Below are positions 26,949-35,435 of a DNA stretch of 44,947 nucleotides, piece by piece. How positions within the stretch are numbered: the first letter of the stretch is position 1; each line of letters opens with the position of its first letter. A model generated the notes under the pieces. It was not told the DNA's origin. It searched no databases and saw nothing but the letters and a program-made list of their open reading frames with translations. Position numbers and translations under genes: made by a program. Source of the stretch: Planctomycetia bacterium (GTDB lineage: Bacteria; Planctomycetota; Phycisphaerae; Phycisphaerales; SM1A02); the NCBI GenBank assembly GCA_005790605.1, contig SXUI01000014.1:1-44947 (forward strand), written 5' to 3'.

Positions 26949-28487
26949 CTAACTCAGGCGCTTCCGCAGCATGTCATTGACGCTCTGCGCCTCGGCCTTA
27001 CCGCCAGAGAGTTTCATGACCGCACCGACGAGCCGTCCGATTGCCGCCATCTTTCCGGCGCGAACATCGGCCGCAGGCTGCGGATTCGCGGCGATCGCTT
27101 CGTCACACCACTTCTCAAGCGCGCCGGAGTCTCGAACCTGCACAAGACCGTTGCGCTCGGCGACGACCGCAGCGTCTTCCTTCGACTCACACAGCAATCC
27201 AAACAGCGCATCAGCCGCCTGTGGGCCGATCGTGCCTGCTTCGCGAAGCGCGAGGACTTCGGCCACTTGGCCTGCGTCGATGCCAAGTTCCTGCACCATG
27301 CAACCGCGCTCATTCGCGCGCTTCGCTCCTGCGTTGAGCAGCATCTTGCCCGTCGCGTAACCGGCGTCGGTGCGTTGACCGAAGCAGCCCTTTGCGTTCG
27401 TCGCTGCCACGCACGATTCATAGAACGCGCAGAGGTCTGCGTCATCGGTCAGCACGCGCGCATCGACTTCGCTCAAGCGAAACTGCTCGCGATATCGCGC
27501 GCGTCGCGCCATGGGCAATTCTGGAAGCGACGCGCGAACGCGTGCGCGCCACTCCTCACTCACAACGACAGGCACAAGATCGGGATCTGGGAAATATCGA
27601 TAGTCATGCGCATCTTCCTTCTCACGCTGCACGAAAGTCTGGCCCTTGAGGTCATCCCAACCGCGCGTGATCTTCATGCCCTTCCCCATGACGCGGCCGT
27701 CCGCGCGCCACGCGTCGACTTGTCGCTTCGCCTCAAACTCAATCGCGCCCTTGACTGCTTTGAAACTGTTGAGATTCTTGATCTCGACGATCGGCGTCTT
27801 GACGATGCTGCCATCCTCGAGCGTCATGACGACGTTCACATTCGGCTCAAAGCGCATGTGCCCGCGCTGCATGATCCCGCCCGTCACGCCAAGAAACCGA
27901 CAAATGTTGCGGAGCTCCTGCCCGAAGGTCACTACATCATCCGCGCAGTCGAAGTCGGGCGCCGTCACCACCTCAAGCAGCGGCGTTCCCGCGCGATTGA
28001 GATCGACCAGTGAGCCCGCGTACGCGCCTCCACCCGGAAGTTCGTGACTTAGTTTCCCCGTGTCTTCTTCGAGATGCGCGCGGATGATGCCAATCGTGCG
28101 GGAGCCGCCCGCCGCAGCAGGAATCTCCACGGCGCCGTTGACGCAAAGCGGCAAGTCGTACTGCGAAATCTGATACGCCTTCGGAAGATCGGGATAGAAG
28201 TAATTCTTGCGATCCCACTTCGAGAATGAAGCGATCTCACAACCGAGCGCGAGGCCAACCTGCATCGACATCTCGACTGCGGCGAGATTCATGACCGGAA
28301 GGCTTCCCGGCAGCGCAAGCACGACGGGATCCACGAGCGAGTTGGGCGCGCAGTCGTAGTGATCGGGATGGGCTGGATTGGGCGCGCGCGTAAACATCTT
28401 CGAGCGCGTCGCAAGCTCAATGTGAATCTCAAGCCCAACCATAAGTTGGGTGCGGACAATCTTGGCACTCGAATGGGTCGCAGACAT
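26949..28487 (-). CDS. gatB: aspartyl/glutamyl-tRNA(Asn/Gln) amidotransferase subunit B
   Basis: Subunit of GatCAB that converts Asp-tRNA(Asn) or Glu-tRNA(Gln) to the amide form. 512 residues from an ATG at 28487. Visible family stretches are VGLEIHIELATRSKMFTRAPNP, the metal and kinase-like part SKWDRKNYFYPDLPKAYQISQ, IGIIRAHLEEDTGKLSHE, DYRYFPDPDLVPV, and the helical tRNA-binding C-terminal tail (YqeY-like) ending in VNDMLRKRLS. gatA and gatC are not in the window. The gene is divergent from the cyclophilin gene, with 112 bases between the starts. Confidence 0.95.
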   Translation of the reverse strand: MSATHSSAKIVRTQLMVGLEIHIELATRSKMFTRAPNPAHPDHYDCAPNSLVDPVVLALPGSLPVMNLAAVEMSMQVGLALGCEIASFSKWDRKNYFYPDLPKAYQISQYDLPLCVNGAVEIPAAAGGSRTIGIIRAHLEEDTGKLSHELPGGGAYAGSLVDLNRAGTPLLEVVTAPDFDCADDVVTFGQELRNICRFLGVTGGIMQRGHMRFEPNVNVVMTLEDGSIVKTPIVEIKNLNSFKAVKGAIEFEAKRQVDAWRADGRVMGKGMKITRGWDDLKGQTFVQREKEDAHDYRYFPDPDLVPVVVSEEWRARVRASLPELPMARRARYREQFRLSEVDARVLTDDADLCAFYESCVAATNAKGCFGQRTDAGYATGKMLLNAGAKRANERGCMVQELGIDAGQVAEVLALREAGTIGPQAADALFGLLCESKEDAAVVAERNGLVQVRDSGALEKWCDEAIAANPQPAADVRAGKMAAIGRLVGAVMKLSGGKAEAQSVNDMLRKRLS

Positions 28488-28599
28488 GCGACGAATCGTA
28501 TCGCGGAAACTGCCATTTCTGATTGCCTCAGGTCACGGCGAATCCGTTTCGAAAGCGCGTTCCACACTTCCCGCCAAAGTGCGACAATGGCACGACCCT

Positions 28600-29697
28600 A
28601 TGCGAACGCTCAGCAACTCGACCATCCCCCTCTGCGCTGCAGCGATGGCCGCGCACGCCGCAATCGGAAGCACTGGACTGACACCGGTGAGTTCCTTTGC
28701 GAAACCAAATGCACCCTTGAAGGCGCGCGTCGACTGCGACGCTGGACACACCGTAGAACTTGTCGCGCTCGACTCTAGCGCGAAGGAAGTTGGGCGCGCG
28801 TCTGTCACGGCTGGCGAAGTCGACCTCGTTGCGATGCTGCCGAGCATTGCGGCGCCCATGCAGGCGCTTCGCGTGCAACTGCTCGTCGACGGCACGGCGC
28901 TCGCGGCTCCATTGCTCATCACGCCGCTCCACGGTCGTCCCACCATCCGATTGGCAAGTGCTTTGCGTGCGGATGGCAAGACCGCCTACACACGCGTGAT
29001 CGGCTGGGGTGATCGGCTTCTCGACGAGTCGAATGCGGAGTACCAGAAGTTGAAACTCTCTTGGTCAGACGCAGACCCCGCGCCGTTTTCGGGACTTCGA
29101 CTTTCGCTCGATGAAGATGTCGTCTTCGACACAACCGCTGGCGAAATCCGCATCCGAATGAGACCTGACGAAGCCCCCAACACCGCGCACAACTTTGTCG
29201 AATTGGCGAGATGCGGCTTCTACGACGGCACGCCGTTTCACCGCGTCGTTCCGCTTGACCGCGAAGGCCGCCCCTTCGTGATTCAAGGCGGAGATCCGAT
29301 CGGCACCGGCGACGGTGGCCCGGGGTACGACATCATGCTTGAGCCGTCGAAGCTCCCGCATGACTTCGGCGTGATCTCCATCGCTCGCAACGATTGGCCG
29401 GATTCAGGAGGCAGTCAGTTCTTCTTCTGCCTCTCGCGCGAAGGCACCGCGCGACTTGACGGACAGTATTGCGCGTTTGGTGAAGCAACCGCGGGCGCCG
29501 AAGCGATTCTCAAAGTCGCCGATGTTGAGATCGCAGACATCGCCACTGGCAAGCCAAAGCAGTTGCACTTCGTGACGAGCGCGAAAGTGGTTCCTGCGCT
29601 TCCTTGGACGCCAGGAGTTGGCCGTGACGACGCGCGTGTGCAGATTCCGCCGCGCGCCACCGCGCCCAAGAGTGCCGCAACTGTGGACGACCGATGA
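28600..29697 (+). CDS. exported cyclophilin-type peptidyl-prolyl isomerase
   Basis: 365 residues from the ATG at 28600; the frame continues 50 residues upstream into the gatB promoter region without a family match. A signal peptide-like start (about 1-22, IPLCAAAMAAHAAIG) is followed by a domain of unknown type (about 30-165). The cyclophilin domain lies at about 172-340: NTAHNFVELARCGFYDGTPF, HRVV, FVIQGGDPIGTGDGGPGYDI and GGSQFFFC, with the catalytic Arg replaced by His in FHRVV as a position to check. It should fold proline-containing proteins outside the cytoplasm. It is coupled to the next gene by an ATGA overlap. Confidence 0.87.
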   Translation: MRTLSNSTIPLCAAAMAAHAAIGSTGLTPVSSFAKPNAPLKARVDCDAGHTVELVALDSSAKEVGRASVTAGEVDLVAMLPSIAAPMQALRVQLLVDGTALAAPLLITPLHGRPTIRLASALRADGKTAYTRVIGWGDRLLDESNAEYQKLKLSWSDADPAPFSGLRLSLDEDVVFDTTAGEIRIRMRPDEAPNTAHNFVELARCGFYDGTPFHRVVPLDREGRPFVIQGGDPIGTGDGGPGYDIMLEPSKLPHDFGVISIARNDWPDSGGSQFFFCLSREGTARLDGQYCAFGEATAGAEAILKVADVEIADIATGKPKQLHFVTSAKVVPALPWTPGVGRDDARVQIPPRATAPKSAATVDDR

Positions 29698-30956
29698 AAC
29701 CTCGCGCGCGACTTTGGAACCTCGGCTTCCTCTCGCTTCTCGCGACGCAGTTTTTCGAAGCCGCGAGTGACAATCTCGTCAAAGGCGCCATCGGATACGC
29801 CATCGCGGTCGGCGGTCCATGGGAGTCGTTCTTCGGCGCTGGCGGAAACGGACTCGTTGCGCTCGCGTTTGCGTTCCCGTTCATCCTGCTCAGCGCATTT
29901 GGCGGACGCATTGCCGATCGCCACTCGAAGTCACGCATCACCATCCTACTGAAGTCCATCTCCTTCATCGTCGCTGGTATCGCTTGCCTCGGCTTCGCCT
30001 CTGGATCACCGATCGTCGCGCTGACTGCGCTCATCCTCTTCGCCATCGTGAGCGCGTTCTTTGGACCCGTGAAGTACGGCATGATCGCGGAGCTCGTCGC
30101 GTCCGACAAACTCGTTCGTGCCAACGGCGTGATCAATATGGCGACGAATGTCGCGGTGATCAGCGGCGGCCTGCTCGCCGGACTCGTCTCGGTGCATTGG
30201 AAGGACTCGGTCGTCGACGGCGTGCCGACTGGTGTTGGCGCGTACGCACCTGGTGTCGCGATCGTTGCGCTCGTGCTGTGCGGATTCCTCACCTGTCTCA
30301 CGCTTCCGAAGCTCGCGCCGCAAGATCCAGATCTCCCCGTCAATCTCGATCCGTTCTCGACCTACATCACGACAATCCGCGAGATGCGGCAAACGCCGCT
30401 TCTTGCGACCTGTTTGGCGTGGACCTACTTCTACTTCGTCGCGGCGATCGTGCTCGTCATTCTGCCCGACTACTCCGCGTTCCTCTCCATCAGTGACGAG
30501 TGGAACTCCTACCTGATGGCTGCGATGGGTGCATCCATCGGCGTGGGATGTTTAAGCGCCGCGTATCTTGATAAAGCCGCGTGGCGCGGGCGTTTCGTCG
30601 CGCTCGGCGCGTTCGGACTTGGCGTTGTGTTTCTCGCGCTCGGTCTCGCGCCCCCAGACTACACCTTGACAATGATCCTGCTCATTACGATGGGCCTCGT
30701 TGCAGGCTTCTACATCATTCCGTTGCAATCGATGCTCCAAATGCACGCGCCCGACCGATCGCGCGGTCGCGTCCTTGGCACCGCCAACGGCATGTCATTC
30801 GCGATGGGCGCGCTCGGCGGCGTGCTCTTCTTCGCACTCAGAAGTCTCGGCATGCCATCGAATCGTGTGTTCCTTGTTGTTGGCGCGATGACTCTTGGTG
30901 TCTGCGTCTTGGTCATCATGTGGAATCGACGGCATGCCGCACAGGAGAGCCGCTAA
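29694..30956 (+). CDS. MFS transporter of the LplT (lysophospholipid flippase) type
   Basis: 420 residues with about 12 membrane helices. FLSLLATQFFEAASDNLVKGAI at the start, GGRIADRHSKSRI in the first cytoplasmic loop and AFFGPVKYGMIAELV are characteristic of the LplT branch, which moves lysophospholipids or related lipids across the inner membrane. The acyltransferase partner Aas is not next to it here, so the substrate remains open. The ATG overlaps the cyclophilin stop (ATGA), and the 3' end overlaps or abuts truB. Confidence 0.8.
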   Translation: MKPRARLWNLGFLSLLATQFFEAASDNLVKGAIGYAIAVGGPWESFFGAGGNGLVALAFAFPFILLSAFGGRIADRHSKSRITILLKSISFIVAGIACLGFASGSPIVALTALILFAIVSAFFGPVKYGMIAELVASDKLVRANGVINMATNVAVISGGLLAGLVSVHWKDSVVDGVPTGVGAYAPGVAIVALVLCGFLTCLTLPKLAPQDPDLPVNLDPFSTYITTIREMRQTPLLATCLAWTYFYFVAAIVLVILPDYSAFLSISDEWNSYLMAAMGASIGVGCLSAAYLDKAAWRGRFVALGAFGLGVVFLALGLAPPDYTLTMILLITMGLVAGFYIIPLQSMLQMHAPDRSRGRVLGTANGMSFAMGALGGVLFFALRSLGMPSNRVFLVVGAMTLGVCVLVIMWNRRHAAQESR

Positions 30957-31654
30957 TCCGCAAGCGCGACCCGAATCTTCCGCCTCTCGATGGCGTGCTC
31001 GTCATCGACAAACCGCTTGGCATGTCGAGTTCGCGCGTGGTGGAGATTGTTCGTCGACACGCGCAGCACGCGCGAACAGGTCATGCCGGAACGCTTGATC
31101 CACTCGCGACGGGCGTGCTCGTCCTCGCGCTTGGCGGAGCGACGAAAGGCATCGAAGGCATGATGGCGACGGAGAAGCGATACGAAACCGAGCTCGACCT
31201 GAGCGCGTTCACTTCGACCGATGACCGGGAAGGCGAGCGAACGGAAGTGACGGTTCATACACCGCCAACGCGTGAGCAGGTGACCGAGGCGCTGGAGCGG
31301 TTTCTTGGCACGCACGCACAGACACCGCCCGCATTTTCCGCAGTGCACATCAATGGTCGCCGCGCCTACGCACTCGCGAGAAGTGGCAACGCGATACAAC
31401 CGCCGCCGCGAGATGTCACGCTGCTTGAAGGCGTGCTTCTTGATTACACATTCCCCATCGCTCGCGTGACACTTCGCACGGGAAAGGGCTTCTATGTGCG
31501 GAGTCTCGCACGCGACTTAGGCCGCGCGCTTGGAACTGGCGGGCATTGCGCATCGCTTCGCCGTACTGCGGTCGGGTCCTTCACCTTAGATCAAGCATGG
31601 AAACTCGATCAGCTTCCCAATCCGATCGATGGCTCACACCTGTTGCTTGTCTAG
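30920..31654 (+). CDS. truB: tRNA pseudouridine-55 synthase TruB (start codon uncertain)
   Basis: Makes pseudouridine 55 in the T-loop of tRNAs. Coding evidence is clear from DGVLVIDKPLGMSSS; the catalytic Asp is in HAGTLDPLATGVLVL, followed by KRYETELDLSAFTSTDD, PPAFSAVHINGRRAYALAR and GKGFYVRSLARDLG. The start is not clear. The coordinate given uses the in-frame GTG at 30920, which overlaps the MFS gene by 37 bases and has no ribosome binding site. A good site (AGGAG, 30943-30947) points to an ATC at 30956 that overlaps the MFS stop as TAATC; a GTG at 30995 is a third option. The short C-terminus lacks the PUA domain of longer TruB proteins. The 3' end overlaps lspA tail to tail by 21 bases. 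Confidence 0.9.
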   Translation: MESTACRTGEPLIRKRDPNLPPLDGVLVIDKPLGMSSSRVVEIVRRHAQHARTGHAGTLDPLATGVLVLALGGATKGIEGMMATEKRYETELDLSAFTSTDDREGERTEVTVHTPPTREQVTEALERFLGTHAQTPPAFSAVHINGRRAYALARSGNAIQPPPRDVTLLEGVLLDYTFPIARVTLRTGKGFYVRSLARDLGRALGTGGHCASLRRTAVGSFTLDQAWKLDQLPNPIDGSHLLLV

Positions 31655-32314
31655 CGAAGCGGCCTTCTTGTCACTCTTCCAGGACGCGAACAGGAAGAGT
31701 GCCATACCAGTGAGCAGTGAAACATCCGCGATGTTAAAGATCCACGGGAACACTTCACTCGTTTCACAACCCGGCCATTGCCAACCCATGGGAAGGTTCC
31801 ATCCGGGCAACATGTGCAGGAAGTCTCGAACGGCGCCGTACTGCATTCGATCGCAGAGGTTTCCGAGTCCACCGGCGAGAATGAGCGCGATGGCGCAGTG
31901 CGCGAGTCGCATGGAGGCTCGCGTGCCTCGCGCAAACAGAAGCAGTGCGGCAGTTGTGGCGGCAATCGTGAAGAGAATGAAGGTCATTCGACTCCCCTGC
32001 CCGATGCCAAAGACGGCGCCATGATTCAGGACCAGTCGAAGATCAAGCAATCCCCACGGGAGAACTTCAACGCCTTCGTGATACGGCAGGCGAAAGGTCG
32101 GATCGTGAAGGATCGTCTCTCGATCGAGTTCAACAGGCATCGGAGCGACCGATCGAAATGCCCATGCCTTCGTGAAGAGATCCAGCAACATCACCGGGAC
32201 AAACACGCCGATCAGCCGCGACCACGCCGCGCATGACTTCCACGCAGGAAGATCAACCGACCCGCTCGTCGGCGACGGGGCGCATGAATCAACTTGCTGC
32301 GATGCGTGTGCCAT
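31634..32314 (-). CDS. lspA: lipoprotein signal peptidase (signal peptidase II)
   Basis: Cleaves prolipoproteins after lipid attachment, in the inner membrane. 226 residues against about 165 normally; the extra length is a 30-residue N-terminus and loops around 60-90 and 168-188. Four helices are visible. The catalytic aspartates are Asp155 in GGLGNLCDRMQYGAVRDFLH and Asp197 in FNIADVSLLTG; NHGAVFG (97-103) is the family's N-x-G motif. Likely substrates in this window are ActB (LAGLAAC) and MltA (LTAC). The end overlaps truB by 21 bases. Confidence 0.93.
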   Translation of the reverse strand: MAHASQQVDSCAPSPTSGSVDLPAWKSCAAWSRLIGVFVPVMLLDLFTKAWAFRSVAPMPVELDRETILHDPTFRLPYHEGVEVLPWGLLDLRLVLNHGAVFGIGQGSRMTFILFTIAATTAALLLFARGTRASMRLAHCAIALILAGGLGNLCDRMQYGAVRDFLHMLPGWNLPMGWQWPGCETSEVFPWIFNIADVSLLTGMALFLFASWKSDKKAASLDKQQV

Positions 32315-32332
32315 CGATGAACTGAGGGCGAC

Positions 32333-33373
32333 TCAGCGCTGCGCGTTTGACTCTGCGATGCGCTCTGCTTCAATGGAGTACTTCGCCCATGGCTTCGCGT
32401 CGAGTCGAGCCTTCGTGATGGGCTTCCCCGTCATCTGGCAGATTCCAAAGGTCTTTTGCGCGATGCGAGTCAGCGCGGCGTCGATCTCGGCGAGCAGCTC
32501 ACGCTCGTTCGCCACCATGCCGAGGTTGAATTCTTGTTCATAAACATCGCTCCCCATATCCGCCATGTGCACGGGCATGTTGGAGAGGTTCCCACCAGGG
32601 CTTCGGAGTGCTTCATCCTCAAGACCCGTGAGCATCGAAACAAGACTCTTGCGCTTGAGCAGAAGTCGATCGCGATACTCCGCCAACTCAGCTGCGGTCA
32701 TCTTTGTGCGAATCTCTTCGATCTGCGACTGCGTTGGCGGCTCGACCGCTGCAGAACTTGATCCGCGCGCCTTCTTCGGAAGGACGATGTTCTTCGTCGA
32801 AATCGCGCGCACGCGCCGACCGTTGATGATGAGGTATCCGCTCGAATCGCCTCGACCCTGCAACACGGAGACGGCCATCGCCGACACCGACTTATGCGTG
32901 CCGAGTTCAAGCGGTCCCTTACGAGACACCTTGAGATCGATGACCTCAGGGACGGTTGGCATTTTTCCAGTAGGCTTGGGCGGCACGGGGACCACGAGGG
33001 GTTTGCCGTTCTTTCCAACGGCAACCGGGACAACCGCTTTCCCAGCGGCACCCTTTCCAACAACTGCGGGTTTTCCTGCGACGACTTTCGCGGCTGACTT
33101 TCCGGTTGGGGCGGGAGCGCCCTTCTTTCCAGGTGCAACCGCTGGCGCGTTCTTCGCCGGCGACTTCGCGGGCGCTTTGCTCGGCGCTTTCGCGCTCGAG
33201 GTTTTCTCCTTCACCACAGCCTTTGAAGCAGGTGCCTTCGCCGACTTGGCGGCTGGCTTCACAACCGGCGCTTTCTTCGCAACCTTCGCCGCGGACTTTG
33301 CGGCGGGCTTGCTATTGGGTTTCTTGGCAGAAGGCTTGCTCGGTGCAGGCTTCGACGACTTTTTTGCGGCCAA
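32333..33373 (-). CDS. DksA/TraR-family protein with long Ala/Lys/Pro-rich (histone H1-like) N-terminal region
   Basis: 346 residues from a TTG at 33373 that has GAGG eight bases upstream; the frame is open to a TTG at 33481, and no ATG is available. Residues 1 to about 160 consist mostly of Ala, Lys, Pro and Ser in KPAAKSAAK-like repeats, as in bacterial H1-like proteins. A middle part (about 165-230, PTVPEVIDLKVSRKGPLELG) is unassigned. The C-terminal part (about 240-346) is DksA/YteA-like: a coiled coil, HMADMGSDVYEQEFN at the tip, and FGICQMTGKPITKARLDAKP. The zinc finger is degenerate: only one cysteine remains and the last pair reads KYSIEAE. DksA proteins bind the RNA polymerase secondary channel; the basic tail suggests added nucleic-acid binding. 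The two roles together are inference. Confidence 0.8.
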   Translation of the reverse strand: MAAKKSSKPAPSKPSAKKPNSKPAAKSAAKVAKKAPVVKPAAKSAKAPASKAVVKEKTSSAKAPSKAPAKSPAKNAPAVAPGKKGAPAPTGKSAAKVVAGKPAVVGKGAAGKAVVPVAVGKNGKPLVVPVPPKPTGKMPTVPEVIDLKVSRKGPLELGTHKSVSAMAVSVLQGRGDSSGYLIINGRRVRAISTKNIVLPKKARGSSSAAVEPPTQSQIEEIRTKMTAAELAEYRDRLLLKRKSLVSMLTGLEDEALRSPGGNLSNMPVHMADMGSDVYEQEFNLGMVANERELLAEIDAALTRIAQKTFGICQMTGKPITKARLDAKPWAKYSIEAERIAESNAQR

Positions 33374-33577
33374 AGATCGATCCTCGTCTGTGATGCGGCC
33401 TTCATCAGGCCCAAGTGGTCCCCTCAACGCAACTGTCTCATGTGCCTCGCGCTTTGAGCACCGCCTTTCAGCGTTGCGCAATCGCGATATCCAATGTGCG
33501 CCTCAGGGGGAAGGGGGCGCAGTCTATCGACTTCGTGGAAATGCGTCAAAACTACGCAAGTTGCAAGCGTAGGAGAC

Positions 33578-34573
33578 CTATCCGATCGACGCAGCGGCTT
33601 CTTCCTCAAATGCGCCCATCCCGCGAAACTTCTCGAATCGCTGCGCAATGAGCACATCGGAGTTCACGCGAACGAGCTCTTGCAATCGATCCACGATCCA
33701 GGTCTGCACCGTTTCGGCAGCCTTCGCGTGGTCACGATGGGCACCACCAAGAGGTTCCGCGAGCACTTCGTCGACAAGGCCGTTCTCGAGATTGCGCTTG
33801 GCCGTGAGCGCGAGGCTCTGCGCCGCAATCGTGTTGGTTTGCTCGTTGGCTTCCTTGAACAAGATCGCCGCGCAGCCTTCTGGGCTAATGACGGAGTACC
33901 ACGAGTGTTCAAGCATCGCCACTCGATCGGACACAGCAATGCCGAGCGCGCCGCCAGATCCACCTTCACCGATCACAACCGACACGATGGGCGAACGAAG
34001 ACGACTCATCTCCATCAGATTGACCGCGATCGCCTGCGCTTGCCCCCGCTGCTCGCTCCCGATGCCGGGATATGCGCCTGGAGTATCAATCAGTGTCACG
34101 ATGGGAAGGCGCAGCTTCTCGGCGAGACGCATTTTGAGGAGAGCCTTGCGATACCCCTCAGGTTGCGCGCAACCGAAATTTGCCGCGACCTTCTCCTGCA
34201 CGGTCTTGCCCTTGTGGTGACCGACAATGAGCACCTTGAATGGACCGATCCGCGCAAATCCAACCTTGATGGCTGGATCATCACCAAACGCGCGGTCGCC
34301 GTGCAACTCGCAGAAGTCGCGACAGATGAGTGAAATGTAATCAGAGGTGTGAGGGCGCAATGGGTGGCGCGCGATACGCACCGACTGCCACGGCGTGAGG
34401 TTCCCGTAGATCTTGCGCAAGAACGAGTCGCGGGTCTCGCGAAGCTTCCTGAGTTCGTCGCCAAAGCTCGCTGCATTCGGATTCGCTTCGAGCGCCTCGA
34501 TCTGCTCCTCGATCTCATTGACCGGGTTCTCGAAATCGAGTTGATACAACGGACTAAAACCAGCTCGCGCCAT
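33578..34573 (-). CDS. accA: acetyl-CoA carboxylase carboxyltransferase subunit alpha
   Basis: Transfers the carboxyl group from biotin to acetyl-CoA in fatty acid synthesis, together with AccD. 331 residues, normal length. Visible motifs are NPVNEIEEQIEALEAN, RHPLRPHTSDYI, ELHGDRAFGDDPAI, VGHHKGKTVQEKVAANFG, TLIDTPGAYPGIGSEQRGQ, GEGGSGGALGI, and MLEHSWYSVISPEGCAAILF. These include the oxyanion-hole glycines. The start ATG at 34573 is divergent from proC with 45 bases between the start codons, so both promoters overlap. accD is not in the window. Confidence 0.96.
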   Translation of the reverse strand: MARAGFSPLYQLDFENPVNEIEEQIEALEANPNAASFGDELRKLRETRDSFLRKIYGNLTPWQSVRIARHPLRPHTSDYISLICRDFCELHGDRAFGDDPAIKVGFARIGPFKVLIVGHHKGKTVQEKVAANFGCAQPEGYRKALLKMRLAEKLRLPIVTLIDTPGAYPGIGSEQRGQAQAIAVNLMEMSRLRSPIVSVVIGEGGSGGALGIAVSDRVAMLEHSWYSVISPEGCAAILFKEANEQTNTIAAQSLALTAKRNLENGLVDEVLAEPLGGAHRDHAKAAETVQTWIVDRLQELVRVNSDVLIAQRFEKFRGMGAFEEEAAASIG

Positions 34574-34606
34574 GCGTCAAGTGTAGCCGCCCACACTCCC
34601 CCTCGA

Positions 34607-34612
34607 TACAGT
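34607..34612 (+). promoter_or_regulatory. -10 box TACAGT directly before proC
   Basis: TACAGT (or GATACA two bases earlier) ends six bases before the proC ATG at 34619. The expected transcription start therefore falls on or next to the start codon, so the mRNA may be leaderless. Inferred by eye. Confidence 0.4.
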
Positions 34613-34618
34613 GTGCGC

Positions 34619-35431
34619 ATGACGATGGAACTTGCGATTGTTGGATTCGGCTCACTTGGTCGATCCATCGCGCACGGCGCAGTGCAAGCGAAGTTCCTCC
34701 TCCCAGCGCAAATTTGCGTCATTCCAGAGCCCGGCGCTGCGGGAGAAGAAAGCCGAACGCACGCTCGCGATTGCGGCATGCAGTTGGCGACGCACGATGG
34801 ACTTCGTGACGCCAAAGTCATCATGCTTTCCGTCAAACCACAGTCCTTCCGAGAAGTCGCCGCGGCGATCGGCGAGATCCCGCATGACGGCCCACTCGTC
34901 GTCAGCATCATGGCAGGCATCAGCAGCGCGCAGATTCAAACTGCGCTCGGGGGAAAAGCTCGCGTGTGCCGCGTCATGCCAAACATGGCAGCATCCGTAC
35001 GACGGGCGGTCACTGCGATAGCGCTTGATGCGCAGATCACCGACGCAGATTTCAAACGCGTGGAAGGTCTCTGTGGAAGCATCGGGGCGAGCGTGCGCGT
35101 TCCTGAATCACTCTTCGACGCCGTCACTGCGGCGAGCGGTTCAGGCCCAGCGTTTCTCTACCGCTTTCTTGAAAGCTGGGAACGAGCAGGCGAGCACATC
35201 GGGCTACCAAAAGATGTCGCGCAAACGCTCGCGCGCGAGACGCTCTTTGGAGCCGCGGAATTGTTGCGCGTGAGTGGCGCATCGCCGCGCACACTCCGTG
35301 CAAAGGTGACAAGCAAGGGCGGCACGACTGCTGCGGGCATGGCGCACCTCGACGCAGGACTTGATGTGATGGTGGAACAGACGCTTACTTCCGCGCGCGA
35401 CCGTAGCACTGAACTCAGCCGAGACGGTTGA
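34619..35431 (+). CDS. proC: pyrroline-5-carboxylate reductase
   Basis: Last step of proline synthesis, NAD(P)H-dependent. 270 residues from ATG 34619 (a second ATG at 34625 is two codons later). The nucleotide-binding loop is VGFGSLGRSI (Gly9, Gly11, Gly14). LSVKPQSF and VVSIMAGISSAQIQTALG are typical of the N-terminal domain. The dimer domain has AASGSGPAFLY and VTSKGGTTAAGMAHLDAG, which holds the proline-binding residues. It converges on the ABC permease gene with four bases between the stops. Confidence 0.95.
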   Translation: MTMELAIVGFGSLGRSIAHGAVQAKFLLPAQICVIPEPGAAGEESRTHARDCGMQLATHDGLRDAKVIMLSVKPQSFREVAAAIGEIPHDGPLVVSIMAGISSAQIQTALGGKARVCRVMPNMAASVRRAVTAIALDAQITDADFKRVEGLCGSIGASVRVPESLFDAVTAASGSGPAFLYRFLESWERAGEHIGLPKDVAQTLARETLFGAAELLRVSGASPRTLRAKVTSKGGTTAAGMAHLDAGLDVMVEQTLTSARDRSTELSRDG

Positions 35432-35435
35432 GCAC

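Noticed and set aside
26280-28013. 577-codon plus-strand frame opposite hpt and gatB
   Set aside because: No domain is recognisable; both minus-strand genes are unmistakable.
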